DNA of 13,707 bases from an uncultured Ideonella sp. (GTDB lineage Bacteria > Pseudomonadota > Gammaproteobacteria > Burkholderiales > Burkholderiaceae), in contig CAMLGG010000144.1 of assembly GCA_946479475.1 (NCBI GenBank), forward strand, positions 1 to 13,707, in the 5' to 3' direction. A program made the translations under genes and the position numbers. Below are positions 1 to 7,930 of the stretch, piece by piece (positions within the stretch are counted from its first letter, which is position 1; the number at the start of each line of letters is the position of its first letter). The notes below the pieces were generated by a model. It saw nothing but the letters and a program-made list of their open reading frames with translations. It was not told the DNA's origin and did not search any database.

Positions 1-2810
1 AGGAACTCGGTCTTCGCATGGCTGGCGGCCTCCGCCACGATGCGCGCCTCCCGCGCGGCCTCGGCGGCCAGGCGATCGGTCAGGTCGCGGATCACCGCGG
101 TCATGGTCATGCGCTCGCCTTCGCCCTGGCGCGAGACCGCGGCCTCGAAGGGGAAGCGGTCGCCGTCGGCCCGCATGCCGTAAAGGCGGCGGCTCTGGCC
201 GATCGCGACACGGTCGCGGCCGCTGGCGATGAAGGCCTCCAGGCCGGCGCGGTGCCGCTCCCGCAGCTCGGCCGGCACGAACTCGTCCAGGTGGTGGCCC
301 AGCGCCCGCGCGGCGGGCAGGCCGAACATTTCGGCGGCCGCCCGGTTGAACATCACCACCTTCTGATCGGCATCGATGGTGATGATCGCGTCCATCGCCG
401 TCTCGACGATGCCGGCCAGCTGCTGCTCGCGTGCCAGCAGCGCCTGCTCGGCACGGCGGCGCTCGGTGATGTCGTGGCTGATCGTCAGCAGCGCCGGGCG
501 CCCGTCGTAGTCGATCAGCTCGCCGTTGAACAGCAGCACGCGCTCGACGCCCTCCGCGTCGTGCACCCGGGCCTCGAAGTCGCGCAGCCGGGCGTCGGAG
601 CGCATGGCCGACATCAGCCGCCGGTGGTCCTCGACCGACATGCCCAGGCCCAGGTCGTACAGGCTCTTGCCGAGGAGCTCCTCGCGGGGCCGGCCGACGC
701 GCCGGGCGAAGACCGGGTTGAGGTCGAGCAGGCGGCCGTCGCCGAGCGTGCGCACGGCGATGCCCATGGGCGAGGCCTCGAAGATGCTCTTGAAGCGCCG
801 GTGGTCGATGGCGGCGCGCTGTTCGGCGGCGACCCGCGCCTCTTCGCGCTGCAGGTTGTCCAGCGCGAAGGCGAGCTCGTCGTTCAGCTGGTGCAGCAGG
901 TCGACCAGCGCATCGTCGAACCAGTCGGGCTCGTCGACGTGCAGCAGCAGCACGCCGATGACCTCGCCCGCGCATCGCAGCGGGAACACGGCCTGCGCCT
1001 GCACCCCGGCGGTGGTGGCCTGGTGGCGCCAATCCGCTGCCAGCGGATCGTGCAGCAGGTCGCGGCTGATGCCCCACAGGCCGTCCTCGAGCGCATGGCC
1101 GGTGAGCGTTTCGGCCAGGGCCGGGTCGGGCAGCCGGCGACGGGCCGGCATGCGGCCGAACAGGCGCTCCGCCGGGCCCGCCCAGGCCACCGAGACGAGC
1201 GCCTCGCCGTCATCGGCGGCCTGGCGCAGCCAGGCGCTCGCGATGCGCGCCTGGCCGGCGTCCACGCAGGCATCGCAGGCCTCGTGCAGCAGCTCGTCGC
1301 GCGGGCAGCGGTGGATGATGGCTCGCTGAGTGCGCGAAAGCGCCTGCAGGAAGCCGGAAAGCCGACGCACCTGCTGCTCTGCGCGTCGCTGGTCGGTCAC
1401 GTCCTCGCCGATGCTCGCGCGCCCGATGACCGCCCCCTGCTCGTCACGCAGCATGGTGCTGCTCCATCGGACGAGGCGCCGCTCGCCGCTGCGCGTGAGG
1501 ATGGTGGCCTCGGCGTGGGCCGGCAGCTCATCGTCCCGAAGGGCCTGGCGCCAGCTCTCGCGGGTGCGGCGGCGCTCGGGCGGCACGCAGCGCTCGCCGT
1601 AGTCCTCGCCGGCCAGCTCCGGCAGCGTCCAGCCGGTGCGCTTGAGGAAGAAGTCGTTGCAGTAGGTGATTCGGCCGTCGACGTCGGCCGCCACGGCGAA
1701 GAGCTCCACGGTGTCGAGCATCTCGCGGAAGCGCCGCTCGGATTCGGACAGGCGCGCCTGCGCCTGGTCCCGGCTGTCGAGCATGCGGTTGAACTCGCCG
1801 GCCACCGTGCTGAACTCGCCCGGCAGCCGCTCGTCGGCCCGTGCGGAGCGTTCGCCCTGCGCCACGGCCCGCGCGGTGGCGGCCAGGTGCTGCAGCGGGG
1901 CCACCAGCCGGCGCGACAGGCGCCAGGCCAGGAAGCCGACCAGTGTCGTCAGGGCCGCCAGCGCGAGCGCGGCCCTCAGGGCGTCGCGGCGGGCCGGCGC
2001 CACCACGGCCTCTTCCGGGATGCCGGCCAGCGCGACGACGGGCCAGCCGTTGACCGCGTTGGCGGCGTAGAAGCGCCGCACCCCATCGATGCCGGTGGCC
2101 AGGCCGACGCCGGCCGGCAGTTCGCGGCCGGCCGGCGCAGGGCGGTCGCCCAGGCGCTGGCCTATCCAGCTCGCAGGATCGGGATAGCGGGCCAGCACGC
2201 GCCCCTCGCCGTCGCGCAGCAGCAGGGAGCCGCCGTCGACGGGCACGTGGCTCGGCCACGAGTCCGACCAGGCCTGCAGGTCCAGCATCAGCACCAGCGC
2301 GCCCTGCATGGTTCCGTCCGGCCCCGCCACGCCGCGCATGATGGGCAGCACGGGATGGCCGTTGACGATGCTGGGCCGCACCGGGCCGAACCGGACGGCC
2401 GTGCTGCCCAGAGCCGCGGTGAAGGCGGGCCTGCCCGCCACGGTGGACGGGATGCGCGCGCTTTCCACCGTGGTGCAACGGACGCGGCCGTCGGCACCGG
2501 CATAGCCTGCGTTCGCCAGCAGGGGCTCGATGCGCAGCAGCTCGGTCATCAGCGAGCGGCAGGCCGCCGCGTCGCTCTGCAGGATCACCGAGCGCGCGGC
2601 CAGGAAGTCCAGCAGCTGCCGGCTGCGCTGGAGCACGCGCTCGGCCTCCTGTGCCAGCAGCTGCGATCGCTGGCGCATGCTGTCGAGGGCGCTCTCCTCG
2701 GCCTTGCGCCGGTCGTGCTCGATCTCGAACGCCAAGGCGACCACCCAGGGCAGCGTGACCACGCCGACCAGCAGCAGCAACCGAGCCAGGAAGGTTCGCG
2801 CAGGCTTCAT
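1..2810 (-). CDS. Membrane multi-PAS/GAF sensor histidine kinase (3' part beyond window)
   Basis: Reading the minus strand from ATG at 2810 gives 936 codons with no stop, running off the left edge. Visible parts in order: TM1 (about residues 7-28), a periplasmic sensor region of about 250 residues, TM2 (about 277-297), HAMP (about 297-345, with VAPLQHLAATARAVAQGE and EFNRML), PAS (about 358-475, ending GEDVTDQRRAEQ), GAF-like (about 490-655), PAS (about 668-783, ending ISHDITERRRAEQ), PAS (about 794-912, ending VIRDLTDRLAAEA). The last residues, ASHAKTEF, are the usual lead-in to a HisKA domain just before the phospho-acceptor His motif, so I infer an inner-membrane histidine kinase, perhaps hybrid. 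The kinase core itself is not in view. The periplasmic part resembles dCache ligand sensors, but the ligand is unknown. There is no strong Shine-Dalgarno. The gene is divergent from the helicase with a gap of about 117 bases. A GGDEF output instead of a kinase is possible but less likely given the KTEF ending. Confidence 0.85.
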   Translation of the reverse strand, partial: MKPARTFLARLLLLVGVVTLPWVVALAFEIEHDRRKAEESALDSMRQRSQLLAQEAERVLQRSRQLLDFLAARSVILQSDAAACRSLMTELLRIEPLLANAGYAGADGRVRCTTVESARIPSTVAGRPAFTAALGSTAVRFGPVRPSIVNGHPVLPIMRGVAGPDGTMQGALVLMLDLQAWSDSWPSHVPVDGGSLLLRDGEGRVLARYPDPASWIGQRLGDRPAPAGRELPAGVGLATGIDGVRRFYAANAVNGWPVVALAGIPEEAVVAPARRDALRAALALAALTTLVGFLAWRLSRRLVAPLQHLAATARAVAQGERSARADERLPGEFSTVAGEFNRMLDSRDQAQARLSESERRFREMLDTVELFAVAADVDGRITYCNDFFLKRTGWTLPELAGEDYGERCVPPERRRTRESWRQALRDDELPAHAEATILTRSGERRLVRWSSTMLRDEQGAVIGRASIGEDVTDQRRAEQQVRRLSGFLQALSRTQRAIIHRCPRDELLHEACDACVDAGQARIASAWLRQAADDGEALVSVAWAGPAERLFGRMPARRRLPDPALAETLTGHALEDGLWGISRDLLHDPLAADWRHQATTAGVQAQAVFPLRCAGEVIGVLLLHVDEPDWFDDALVDLLHQLNDELAFALDNLQREEARVAAEQRAAIDHRRFKSIFEASPMGIAVRTLGDGRLLDLNPVFARRVGRPREELLGKSLYDLGLGMSVEDHRRLMSAMRSDARLRDFEARVHDAEGVERVLLFNGELIDYDGRPALLTISHDITERRRAEQALLAREQQLAGIVETAMDAIITIDADQKVVMFNRAAAEMFGLPAARALGHHLDEFVPAELRERHRAGLEAFIASGRDRVAIGQSRRLYGMRADGDRFPFEAAVSRQGEGERMTMTAVIRDLTDRLAAEAAREARIVAEAASHAKTEF

Positions 2811-2915
2811 GGGATGCGCTGCCTGCGCAGGGCCGGACCGCCGTGAGCCTCCCCGCACCGCAGCGGCACGAGGTTAGTGCTTCGCCACGGGCGGCGCCAC
2901 TGGCCATCCATCCAG

Positions 2916-2921
2916 TATGCT
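2916..2921 (+). promoter_or_regulatory. Possible -10 element for a leaderless helicase transcript
   Basis: TATGCT fits a sigma-70 -10 box (TATAAT) at four of six positions. It lies six bases before the GTG at 2928, so transcription would begin at or next to the start codon, giving a leaderless mRNA. No convincing -35 is seen about 17 bases upstream. This is a weak prediction from position and sequence only. Confidence 0.3.
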
Positions 2922-2927
2922 GGCGGG

Positions 2928-5009
2928 GTGTCCGCCGTGCTGTACCCCCCGACCACCCGCCCTGCCGCCGCCAGCCGCGACCCGCTGGCGGCACTGAACG
3001 AGGAGCAGCGCGCCGCGGTCGAGCATGGCGACGAGCCGCTGCTGGTCATTGCCGGGGCGGGCGCCGGCAAGACCACCACCCTGGCCACGCGAGTGGCGCG
3101 CCTCGTGGCTGCCGGGGCCGATCCGAACCGGCTGCTGCTGCTGACCTTCTCCCGCCGCGCGGCGCAGGAGATGCAGCAGCGGGTGGCCGCGCAGCTGCAG
3201 TCGGTTCTCGGCCTGGCCCCCGGCTCGAAGGCGCCGCTGCTGCCCTGGGCCGGCACCTTCCACGCCGTCGGCGCACGGCTGCTGCGCGAGCAGGCTGCGC
3301 GCCTGGGGCTGGACGAGAATTTCAGCATCCTCGACCGGGGCGATGCGGAAGACCTGATGGGCCTGGTCCGCGATGCCCAGGGCCTTTCCTCGCGCGAGAA
3401 GCGCTTCCCGCTCAAGGGCACCTGCCTGGCCATCTATTCGCGGACGGTGAACAGCCAGTCGCCGCTGGCCGAGCTGCTGCGCGAGAACTGGCCCTGGTGC
3501 GCCGAAGCCGAGGCCGAGCTGCGGGCGCTGTTCCGGGCCTACGAGGACGCGAAGCGCGAGCAGCACTCGCTGGACTACGACGACCTGCTGCTGTGGTGGG
3601 CCGAGATGATGCGCGAGCGCGACATCGCGGCCTGGCTGGGCGAGCGCTTCAGCCACGTGCTGGTCGACGAGTACCAGGACACCAACCGCCTGCAGGCGGC
3701 GATCCTGCTCGCGCTCAAGCCCGAAGGCCGCGGCCTGACGGTGGTGGGCGACGATGCGCAATCGATCTACGCCTTCCGCGCGGCCGAGGTGCGCAACATC
3801 CTCGACTTCCCGGCCGCCTTCACGCCGCCGGCTCGCATCGTCACGCTCAGCCGCAACTACCGCTCGACGCAACCGCTGCTCGACGCGGCCAACGCGGTCA
3901 TCGCGCTGGCCCCCGAGCGCTTCGCCAAGAACCTGTGGACGGACCGCACGGGCAACGAGCGGCCGCAGCTGGTGGCGGTCGACGACGAGCTCGCGCAGGC
4001 CCGCTGGGTGTGCGAGCAGATCCTCGCGCGGCGCGAGGGCGGCCTGAAGCTGAAGTCGCAGGCGGTCCTCTTCCGCAGCTCGGCCCACAGCGCCGCGCTG
4101 GAGCTGGAGCTGGCGCGCCGGCGCATCCCCTTCGTCAAGTACGGCGGCCTGAAGTTTCTCGAGGCCGCGCACGTCAAGGACGTGCTGTCGCTGCTGCGCT
4201 GGGCAAGCAACCCGCGCAACCGCCTCGCCGGCTTCCGCGTCGCCACGCTGGTGCCGGGCATAGGCCCCGCGAGCGCGCGCAAGCTGCTGGACGCGATGGA
4301 CGCGAGCGCCGACCCGCATGCCGCGCTGCAGGCCTTCCAGCCGCCCGCCGCGGCCCGAGGCGACTGGCCGCCCCTGGCCGCCCTGCTGGCGAAGCTGGCC
4401 GAAACGAGCGACTGGCCCGGCGAGCTGGCCGCCGTGGTCGATTGGTACCTGCCGCACCTGGAGCGCCTGCATGACCATCCGGCGCCCCGCCATGCCGATC
4501 TCGAGCAGCTGGCGCGGCTGGCCTCGGGCCAGGCCACGCGCGAACGCTTCCTGACCGAGCTGACGCTGGACCCGCCCCAGGCCACCAGCGACGAGGCCGG
4601 CGACCCGCTGATGGACGAGGACTACCTGATCCTGTCGACCATCCACGCCGCCAAGGGCCAGGAGTGGTCGTCGGTGACGGTGTTGAACGTGGTCGACGGC
4701 TGCATCCCCGGCGACCTGGCCACCGCCACGCCGGTGCAGCTGGAGGAGGAGCGCCGGCTGCTCTACGTCGCGATGACCCGCGCGAAGCACCACCTCTCGC
4801 TGATGGTTCCCCAGCGCTTCTACGTGACCCAGCAGCGCCGCTTCGGCGACCGCCACCTCTACGGCGGCCTGACCCGCTTCATCCCGCCCGAGGTGGCGGC
4901 CCGCTTCGACAGCGTCGGGCCGGCCACGCCCACCTGGGCCAGCGGGCCGCTCACGCCGCCGCCGGGGCCGGTGCTGGATCTGGCGCGGCGGCTGCGGGAG
5001 CGTTGGTGA
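2928..5009 (+). CDS. UvrD/Rep-family (SF1A) ATP-dependent DNA helicase
   Basis: This is a 3'-to-5' DNA-unwinding motor of the UvrD/Rep/PcrA superfamily, acting in DNA repair or replication restart in the cytoplasm. From the GTG at 2928 it has 693 residues. All core motifs are present: Walker A AGAGAGKTT (about 42-50), motif Ia LLLLTFSRRAAQEM, Walker B VDEYQD (246-251), motif III VGDDAQSIYAFR (from 273), motif IV LSRNYRS, motif V STIHAAKGQEW (from 570), and motif VI LLYVAMTRAK (from 612). It is close to Rep/PcrA in length and lacks the longer C-terminal tail typical of UvrD. Start choice: GTG at 2877 and GTG at 2937 are also in frame. The homologous region begins only at LAALNEEQRAAV, so the start is uncertain by about 20 residues. 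I chose 2928 because a -10-like TATGCT sits just before it. It is divergent from the kinase and followed by a diguanylate cyclase with no obvious terminator between. I do not assign uvrD or rep, since many genomes carry an extra paralogue like this. Confidence 0.93.
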   Translation: MSAVLYPPTTRPAAASRDPLAALNEEQRAAVEHGDEPLLVIAGAGAGKTTTLATRVARLVAAGADPNRLLLLTFSRRAAQEMQQRVAAQLQSVLGLAPGSKAPLLPWAGTFHAVGARLLREQAARLGLDENFSILDRGDAEDLMGLVRDAQGLSSREKRFPLKGTCLAIYSRTVNSQSPLAELLRENWPWCAEAEAELRALFRAYEDAKREQHSLDYDDLLLWWAEMMRERDIAAWLGERFSHVLVDEYQDTNRLQAAILLALKPEGRGLTVVGDDAQSIYAFRAAEVRNILDFPAAFTPPARIVTLSRNYRSTQPLLDAANAVIALAPERFAKNLWTDRTGNERPQLVAVDDELAQARWVCEQILARREGGLKLKSQAVLFRSSAHSAALELELARRRIPFVKYGGLKFLEAAHVKDVLSLLRWASNPRNRLAGFRVATLVPGIGPASARKLLDAMDASADPHAALQAFQPPAAARGDWPPLAALLAKLAETSDWPGELAAVVDWYLPHLERLHDHPAPRHADLEQLARLASGQATRERFLTELTLDPPQATSDEAGDPLMDEDYLILSTIHAAKGQEWSSVTVLNVVDGCIPGDLATATPVQLEEERRLLYVAMTRAKHHLSLMVPQRFYVTQQRRFGDRHLYGGLTRFIPPEVAARFDSVGPATPTWASGPLTPPPGPVLDLARRLRERW

Positions 5010-5171
5010 GGCCGATTCGTCTCCCAGAGTGAAGTCCGTCGGGAAGGCTGCGCAAGCTGCTACGCCTGTCACACCTTCCCCACTCAAGCCGCAGCCCCGC
5101 AAGACGAAGAGCTGGCAGCTTTCCGCATTCGCCCTGTAGTGTCCCCGTCATATTCCCCACCGGCCACCGGC

Positions 5172-6248
5172 ATGGACCTGAGCGCCGAGCAGGCCTTCGA
5201 CCGCCTGATGGTGCGCATCATGCTGCCGCTGTTCGGCGTGGGCGCGGCGGCGGTCGTGCTGCTGTGGTGGATGGAGGTGTCGGAAGGCAGGCTCAGCGTC
5301 GTCAACCGCTACGCCTATCCCATCATGGCGGTGCTTTTCGCCGCCTGCATGGCGCTGTTGTGGCGGCGCCCGCGAACCGTCAGGGCCGTGCGCTGGGTGG
5401 GGTTCCTGGCCGTGGCCTTCACCCAGCTGGGCGACCTGGCGGGCGAGTTGCTGCAGGCGGGCCCGCTGGTGGGCAACTACGACGCGATCACGTTGCTGAC
5501 CTGGCTGCCCCTGGTCTATGCGGTCGCCTTCATCCTGCTGGAGGGCAAGGCCGCGGTCTGGTCGGCCTGCGTGATCCTGCTGCTCATCGCGGGCGGCTTC
5601 GCCTGGCGCCTGGCGGCGCCCACCGGGCATGCGGAGGATGTCGCCCTGCTGTTCAACGTGCTGGCCTCGCATGCCGTCTTCATCGTCTGCCTGACCGGCT
5701 GGCTGCAGATGAAGAAGCTGCTGTCGCGCCAGCACGGCGTGGCGCAGCAGCTGCGCGTGCTCGCGGCGACGGATCCTCTCACCGGGCTCGCCAATCGCCG
5801 CCAGGCGCTGGCGGACCTCGGTGGATTCGCCGAGCCTTCCGCCCGGGTGCCGCCGCCGGTGGCCCTGCTGTGCGACATCGATCACTTCAAACGCGTCAAC
5901 GACCAGCTAGGCCATGAAGCGGGCGACCAGGTGCTGGTCGAAGTGGCCGAGGCCCTGCGACGCGCCACCCGCGCGAGCGACCTGGCGGCCCGCTGGGGCG
6001 GCGAGGAATTCCTGATCGTCCTGCCGGGAACGCCATTGCCCGAGGCCTTCGAGCTCGCCGAGCGCCTGCGCCAGCGTGTGGCGGCGGCCACCCTGCGCGG
6101 GGCCGCCCATTGCCTCGGCGGTGCCACGCTCAGCATCGGCATTGCCGCCCATGAGGCGGAGGAGTCGGTCAACGACTGGCTGCGGCGGACCGACGAGGCG
6201 CTGTACCGGGCGAAGAACGCGGGACGCGACCGCTGCGAGGCGGCCTGA
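5172..6248 (+). CDS. Membrane-bound diguanylate cyclase (GGDEF domain)
   Basis: It makes cyclic di-GMP from two GTP at the inner membrane. From ATG at 5172 it has 358 residues. The first 185 or so hold about six hydrophobic helices (for example LMVRIMLPLFGVGAAAVVLLW near the start and LLFNVLASHAVFIVCLTGWL at the end), forming a sensor of unknown signal. The GGDEF domain starts at TDPLTGLANR (about 200). The active-site signature is GGEEF at 276-280, preceded by WG. An inhibitory site RASD (R267, D270) lies exactly five residues before GGEEF, so product feedback inhibition is expected. No EAL domain follows. Start choice: an in-frame GTG at 5139 would add 11 residues (SPSYSPPATG). I prefer 5172 because a possible -10 (CATATT, 5149-5154) would put the transcript start between the two. 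There is no clear Shine-Dalgarno. It is followed by the sugar locus after about 45 bases to that locus's own promoter. Confidence 0.92.
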   Translation: MDLSAEQAFDRLMVRIMLPLFGVGAAAVVLLWWMEVSEGRLSVVNRYAYPIMAVLFAACMALLWRRPRTVRAVRWVGFLAVAFTQLGDLAGELLQAGPLVGNYDAITLLTWLPLVYAVAFILLEGKAAVWSACVILLLIAGGFAWRLAAPTGHAEDVALLFNVLASHAVFIVCLTGWLQMKKLLSRQHGVAQQLRVLAATDPLTGLANRRQALADLGGFAEPSARVPPPVALLCDIDHFKRVNDQLGHEAGDQVLVEVAEALRRATRASDLAARWGGEEFLIVLPGTPLPEAFELAERLRQRVAAATLRGAAHCLGGATLSIGIAAHEAEESVNDWLRRTDEALYRAKNAGRDRCEAA

Positions 6249-6292
6249 CCGCCAAGGGTTTGCCCTAGAAGCCGGGCGATCCGCAAGGAACC

Positions 6293-6298
6293 TATGAT
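6293..6298 (+). promoter_or_regulatory. Possible -10 box of the GH1 gene promoter
   Basis: TATGAT matches the sigma-70 -10 consensus at five of six positions. A transcript would start near 6305, placing the LacI-type operator at 6312-6325 directly downstream of the start point, a position that blocks promoter clearance. No good -35 is visible at the right spacing, so confidence is modest. Confidence 0.4.
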
Positions 6299-6311
6299 GC
6301 GCCGGCGCTGA

Positions 6312-6325
6312 TGTAAACGTTTCCA
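6312..6325 (+). promoter_or_regulatory. LacI-family operator O1, upstream of GH1
   Basis: The site TGTAAACGTTTCCA has a perfect 8-bp palindrome core AAACGTTT (6315-6322), with matching G/C and T/A pairs further out. A central CpG flanked by A/T tracts is the typical target of LacI/GalR-family proteins, whose hinge leucine inserts at the central step. The same core recurs at 7813-7820 and 8989-8996. It overlaps the first possible ATG (6325) of the GH1 gene. Confidence 0.75.
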
Positions 6326-6345
6326 TGAGCGCAGAAGAGCGCTTC

Positions 6346-7752
6346 ATGCAGACATCCCGCTTCGAATTCCCGCCCGACTTCGTCTGGGGCGCCGCCACCG
6401 CGGCCTACCAGGTCGAGGGTTCGCCGCTGGCGGACGGGGCAGGTCCGAGCATCTGGCATCGCTTCAGCCACACCCCCGGCCGGGTCCAGGGCGGCGATAC
6501 CGGCGACGTCGCCTGCGACCACTACCGCCGCTGGCCGGAAGACGTGCAGCTGATGAAGCAGCTGGGTCTGAACAGCTACCGGTTCAGCATCTCCTGGTCG
6601 CGCGTGCTGCCCGAGGGCCGCGGGAAGGCCAACCCGGCCGGGCTGGCCCACTACGAACGCCTGGTGGACGCCCTGCTCGCAGCCGGCATTGCCCCCAACG
6701 TCACGCTCTACCACTGGGATCTGCCAGCCGCGCTGGACGACCGCGGCGGCTGGCTGAACCCGGACGTGGCGGACTGGTTCGGCGACTACGCCGACCTGAT
6801 GTTCCGCACCCTGGGCGACCGCGTGCCGATGTGGGCCACGCTGAACGAGCCCTGGGTGGTGACCGACGGCGGCTACCTCCACGGCGTGCTTGCGCCCGGC
6901 CACCGCAGCGCCTTCGAGGCGGCCATCGCCGCGCGCCAGCTGATGCGCTCGCATGGCCGCGCCGTGCAGGCATTTCGCGCCCGGCTCGGGACGACATCCG
7001 ACCGACACATCGGCTTGGTCGTGAACATCGAGCCGAAGTACCCGGCCAGCGCCAGCGAGGCCGACCGCGCCGCCACGGCGCGTGCCGATGCCTACATGAA
7101 CCGCCAGTTCCTGGAACCGGCACTGCTGGGCAGCACGCCGGCCGAACTGCCCGGCATCTTCGGCGAAGCCTGGGTCGACTGGCCGGCCGACGAGCTCGCG
7201 CTGGCCCGGCAGCCGCTGGATTTCGTCGGCATCAACTACTACACCCGCGCCGTGGTGCGGGACGACCCGGCCGTCTGGCTCCAGCGTGCCGCGCCGGTGC
7301 GCCAGCCGCGGGCGATCCACACCGAGACGGCGTGGGAGGTCTACCCGCGCGGCCTCACCGACGTGCTGGCCTGGTTCAAGGCCCGCTATGGCGAGACGCC
7401 GCTGTACGTCACCGAGAACGGCTCGGCCTTCTACGACCCTCCGAGCGTCGAAGGCGACCGGCTCGACGATCCGCTGCGCCAAGCCTATCTGCGCAAGCAC
7501 CTGCTGGCGCTTCACGCGGCCCGCGAGGCCGGTGTCGACGTGCGTGGCTACTACGCCTGGTCCCTGCTCGACAACCTGGAATGGGCGCACGGCTACTCCA
7601 AGCGCTTCGGCCTCGTCCATGTCGACTACGAGACCCAGAAGCGCACGCCCAAGGGCACGGCACAGCTGTACGCGCAGGTCATCGCGAGCCGAGGCCGGTG
7701 CCTGGATCCGGCTCCCGCGTCGGCTTCGCCATCGGCGCCGCCCGTGGCCTGA
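6346..7752 (+). CDS. GH1 family beta-glucosidase, cytoplasmic
   Basis: This retaining beta-glucosidase hydrolyses beta-linked gluco-oligosaccharides to glucose. From ATG at 6346 it has 468 residues, normal for bacterial GH1. Visible landmarks are FVWGAATAAYQVEG near the N-terminus, YHWDLPAAL, the acid/base glutamate in TLNEPW (E168), the nucleophile glutamate in YVTENGSAF (E357), and the sugar-binding stretch DNLEWAHGYSKRFGLVHVDY near the end. There is no signal peptide, so it should act in the cytoplasm on imported sugars. The last 20 or so residues are an Ala/Pro/Ser-rich tail (PASASPSAPPVA) beyond the usual fold. Start choice: ATG at 6325 is in frame and adds seven residues, but it lies on the operator. 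ATG at 6346 has AGAAGAG about seven bases upstream and matches the usual family N-terminus. The enzyme probably serves as the last degradation step for this locus. GH1 alone does not reveal the linkage cleaved (beta-1,2, 1,3 and 1,4 are all possible). Confidence 0.95.
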   Translation: MQTSRFEFPPDFVWGAATAAYQVEGSPLADGAGPSIWHRFSHTPGRVQGGDTGDVACDHYRRWPEDVQLMKQLGLNSYRFSISWSRVLPEGRGKANPAGLAHYERLVDALLAAGIAPNVTLYHWDLPAALDDRGGWLNPDVADWFGDYADLMFRTLGDRVPMWATLNEPWVVTDGGYLHGVLAPGHRSAFEAAIAARQLMRSHGRAVQAFRARLGTTSDRHIGLVVNIEPKYPASASEADRAATARADAYMNRQFLEPALLGSTPAELPGIFGEAWVDWPADELALARQPLDFVGINYYTRAVVRDDPAVWLQRAAPVRQPRAIHTETAWEVYPRGLTDVLAWFKARYGETPLYVTENGSAFYDPPSVEGDRLDDPLRQAYLRKHLLALHAAREAGVDVRGYYAWSLLDNLEWAHGYSKRFGLVHVDYETQKRTPKGTAQLYAQVIASRGRCLDPAPASASPSAPPVA

Positions 7753-7798
7753 ACGCCACACCGGAAAAACCCGCGAGACCATGCTGCCGCCTCCGCCG

Positions 7799-7804
7799 TC
7801 TAAT
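7799..7804 (+). promoter_or_regulatory. Possible -10 box of the lacI-family gene
   Basis: TCTAAT resembles a -10 box and sits just before operator O2, so a transcript would begin about 7811, inside the operator. No good -35 is seen. It implies a leader of about 120 bases before the lacI ATG at 7931. Confidence 0.3.
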
Positions 7805-7809
7805 CCGCG

Positions 7810-7823
7810 TGTAAACGTTTTCG
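7810..7823 (+). promoter_or_regulatory. LacI-family operator O2, upstream of the repressor gene
   Basis: The site TGTAAACGTTTTCG shares with O1 the core AAACGTTT and the left flank TGT. It lies 107 bases before the repressor's start codon and 57 bases after the GH1 stop, in the position expected for autoregulation of the repressor gene, and possibly of the receptor downstream by read-through. Confidence 0.75.
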
Positions 7824-7930
7824 GACGCAGCAAGGCCGTCGCGTCGGAGACCCTCGGCATCCCGGCCGTCCGTGCCCCGACGCGTGCGAGCATCCCGCCC
7901 TCGCCCACGAACCGTCGAACCCGAAAGCCG

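Noticed and set aside
18..2846. 942-residue open frame on the plus strand
   Set aside because: It is the antisense of the PAS/GAF kinase. Its translation is low-complexity (Gln, Arg, Ala, Gly, His-rich) with no domain motif. High GC at third positions removes stops on the opposite strand.
2874..5102. 742-residue minus-strand open frame, and similar ones at 6292-8490, 8926-11019 and 11113-13380
   Set aside because: All lie antisense to clearly identified genes with full catalytic motifs. Their translations show the same compositional artefact and no recognisable family.
5114..5130. TGGCAGCTTTCCGCA resembles a sigma-54 promoter before the cyclase
   Set aside because: The spacing between the GG and GC elements is one base short of the required ten, and no enhancer-binding site is evident.
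5010..5171. Possible riboswitch or small gene in the gap before the cyclase
   Set aside because: I could not find conserved riboswitch core sequences or a convincing coding frame. The gap is 162 bases and otherwise unremarkable.
6249..6270. AGGG-TTTG-CCCT mini-hairpin after the cyclase as terminator
   Set aside because: The stem is only four base pairs with no T-run, too weak to call.
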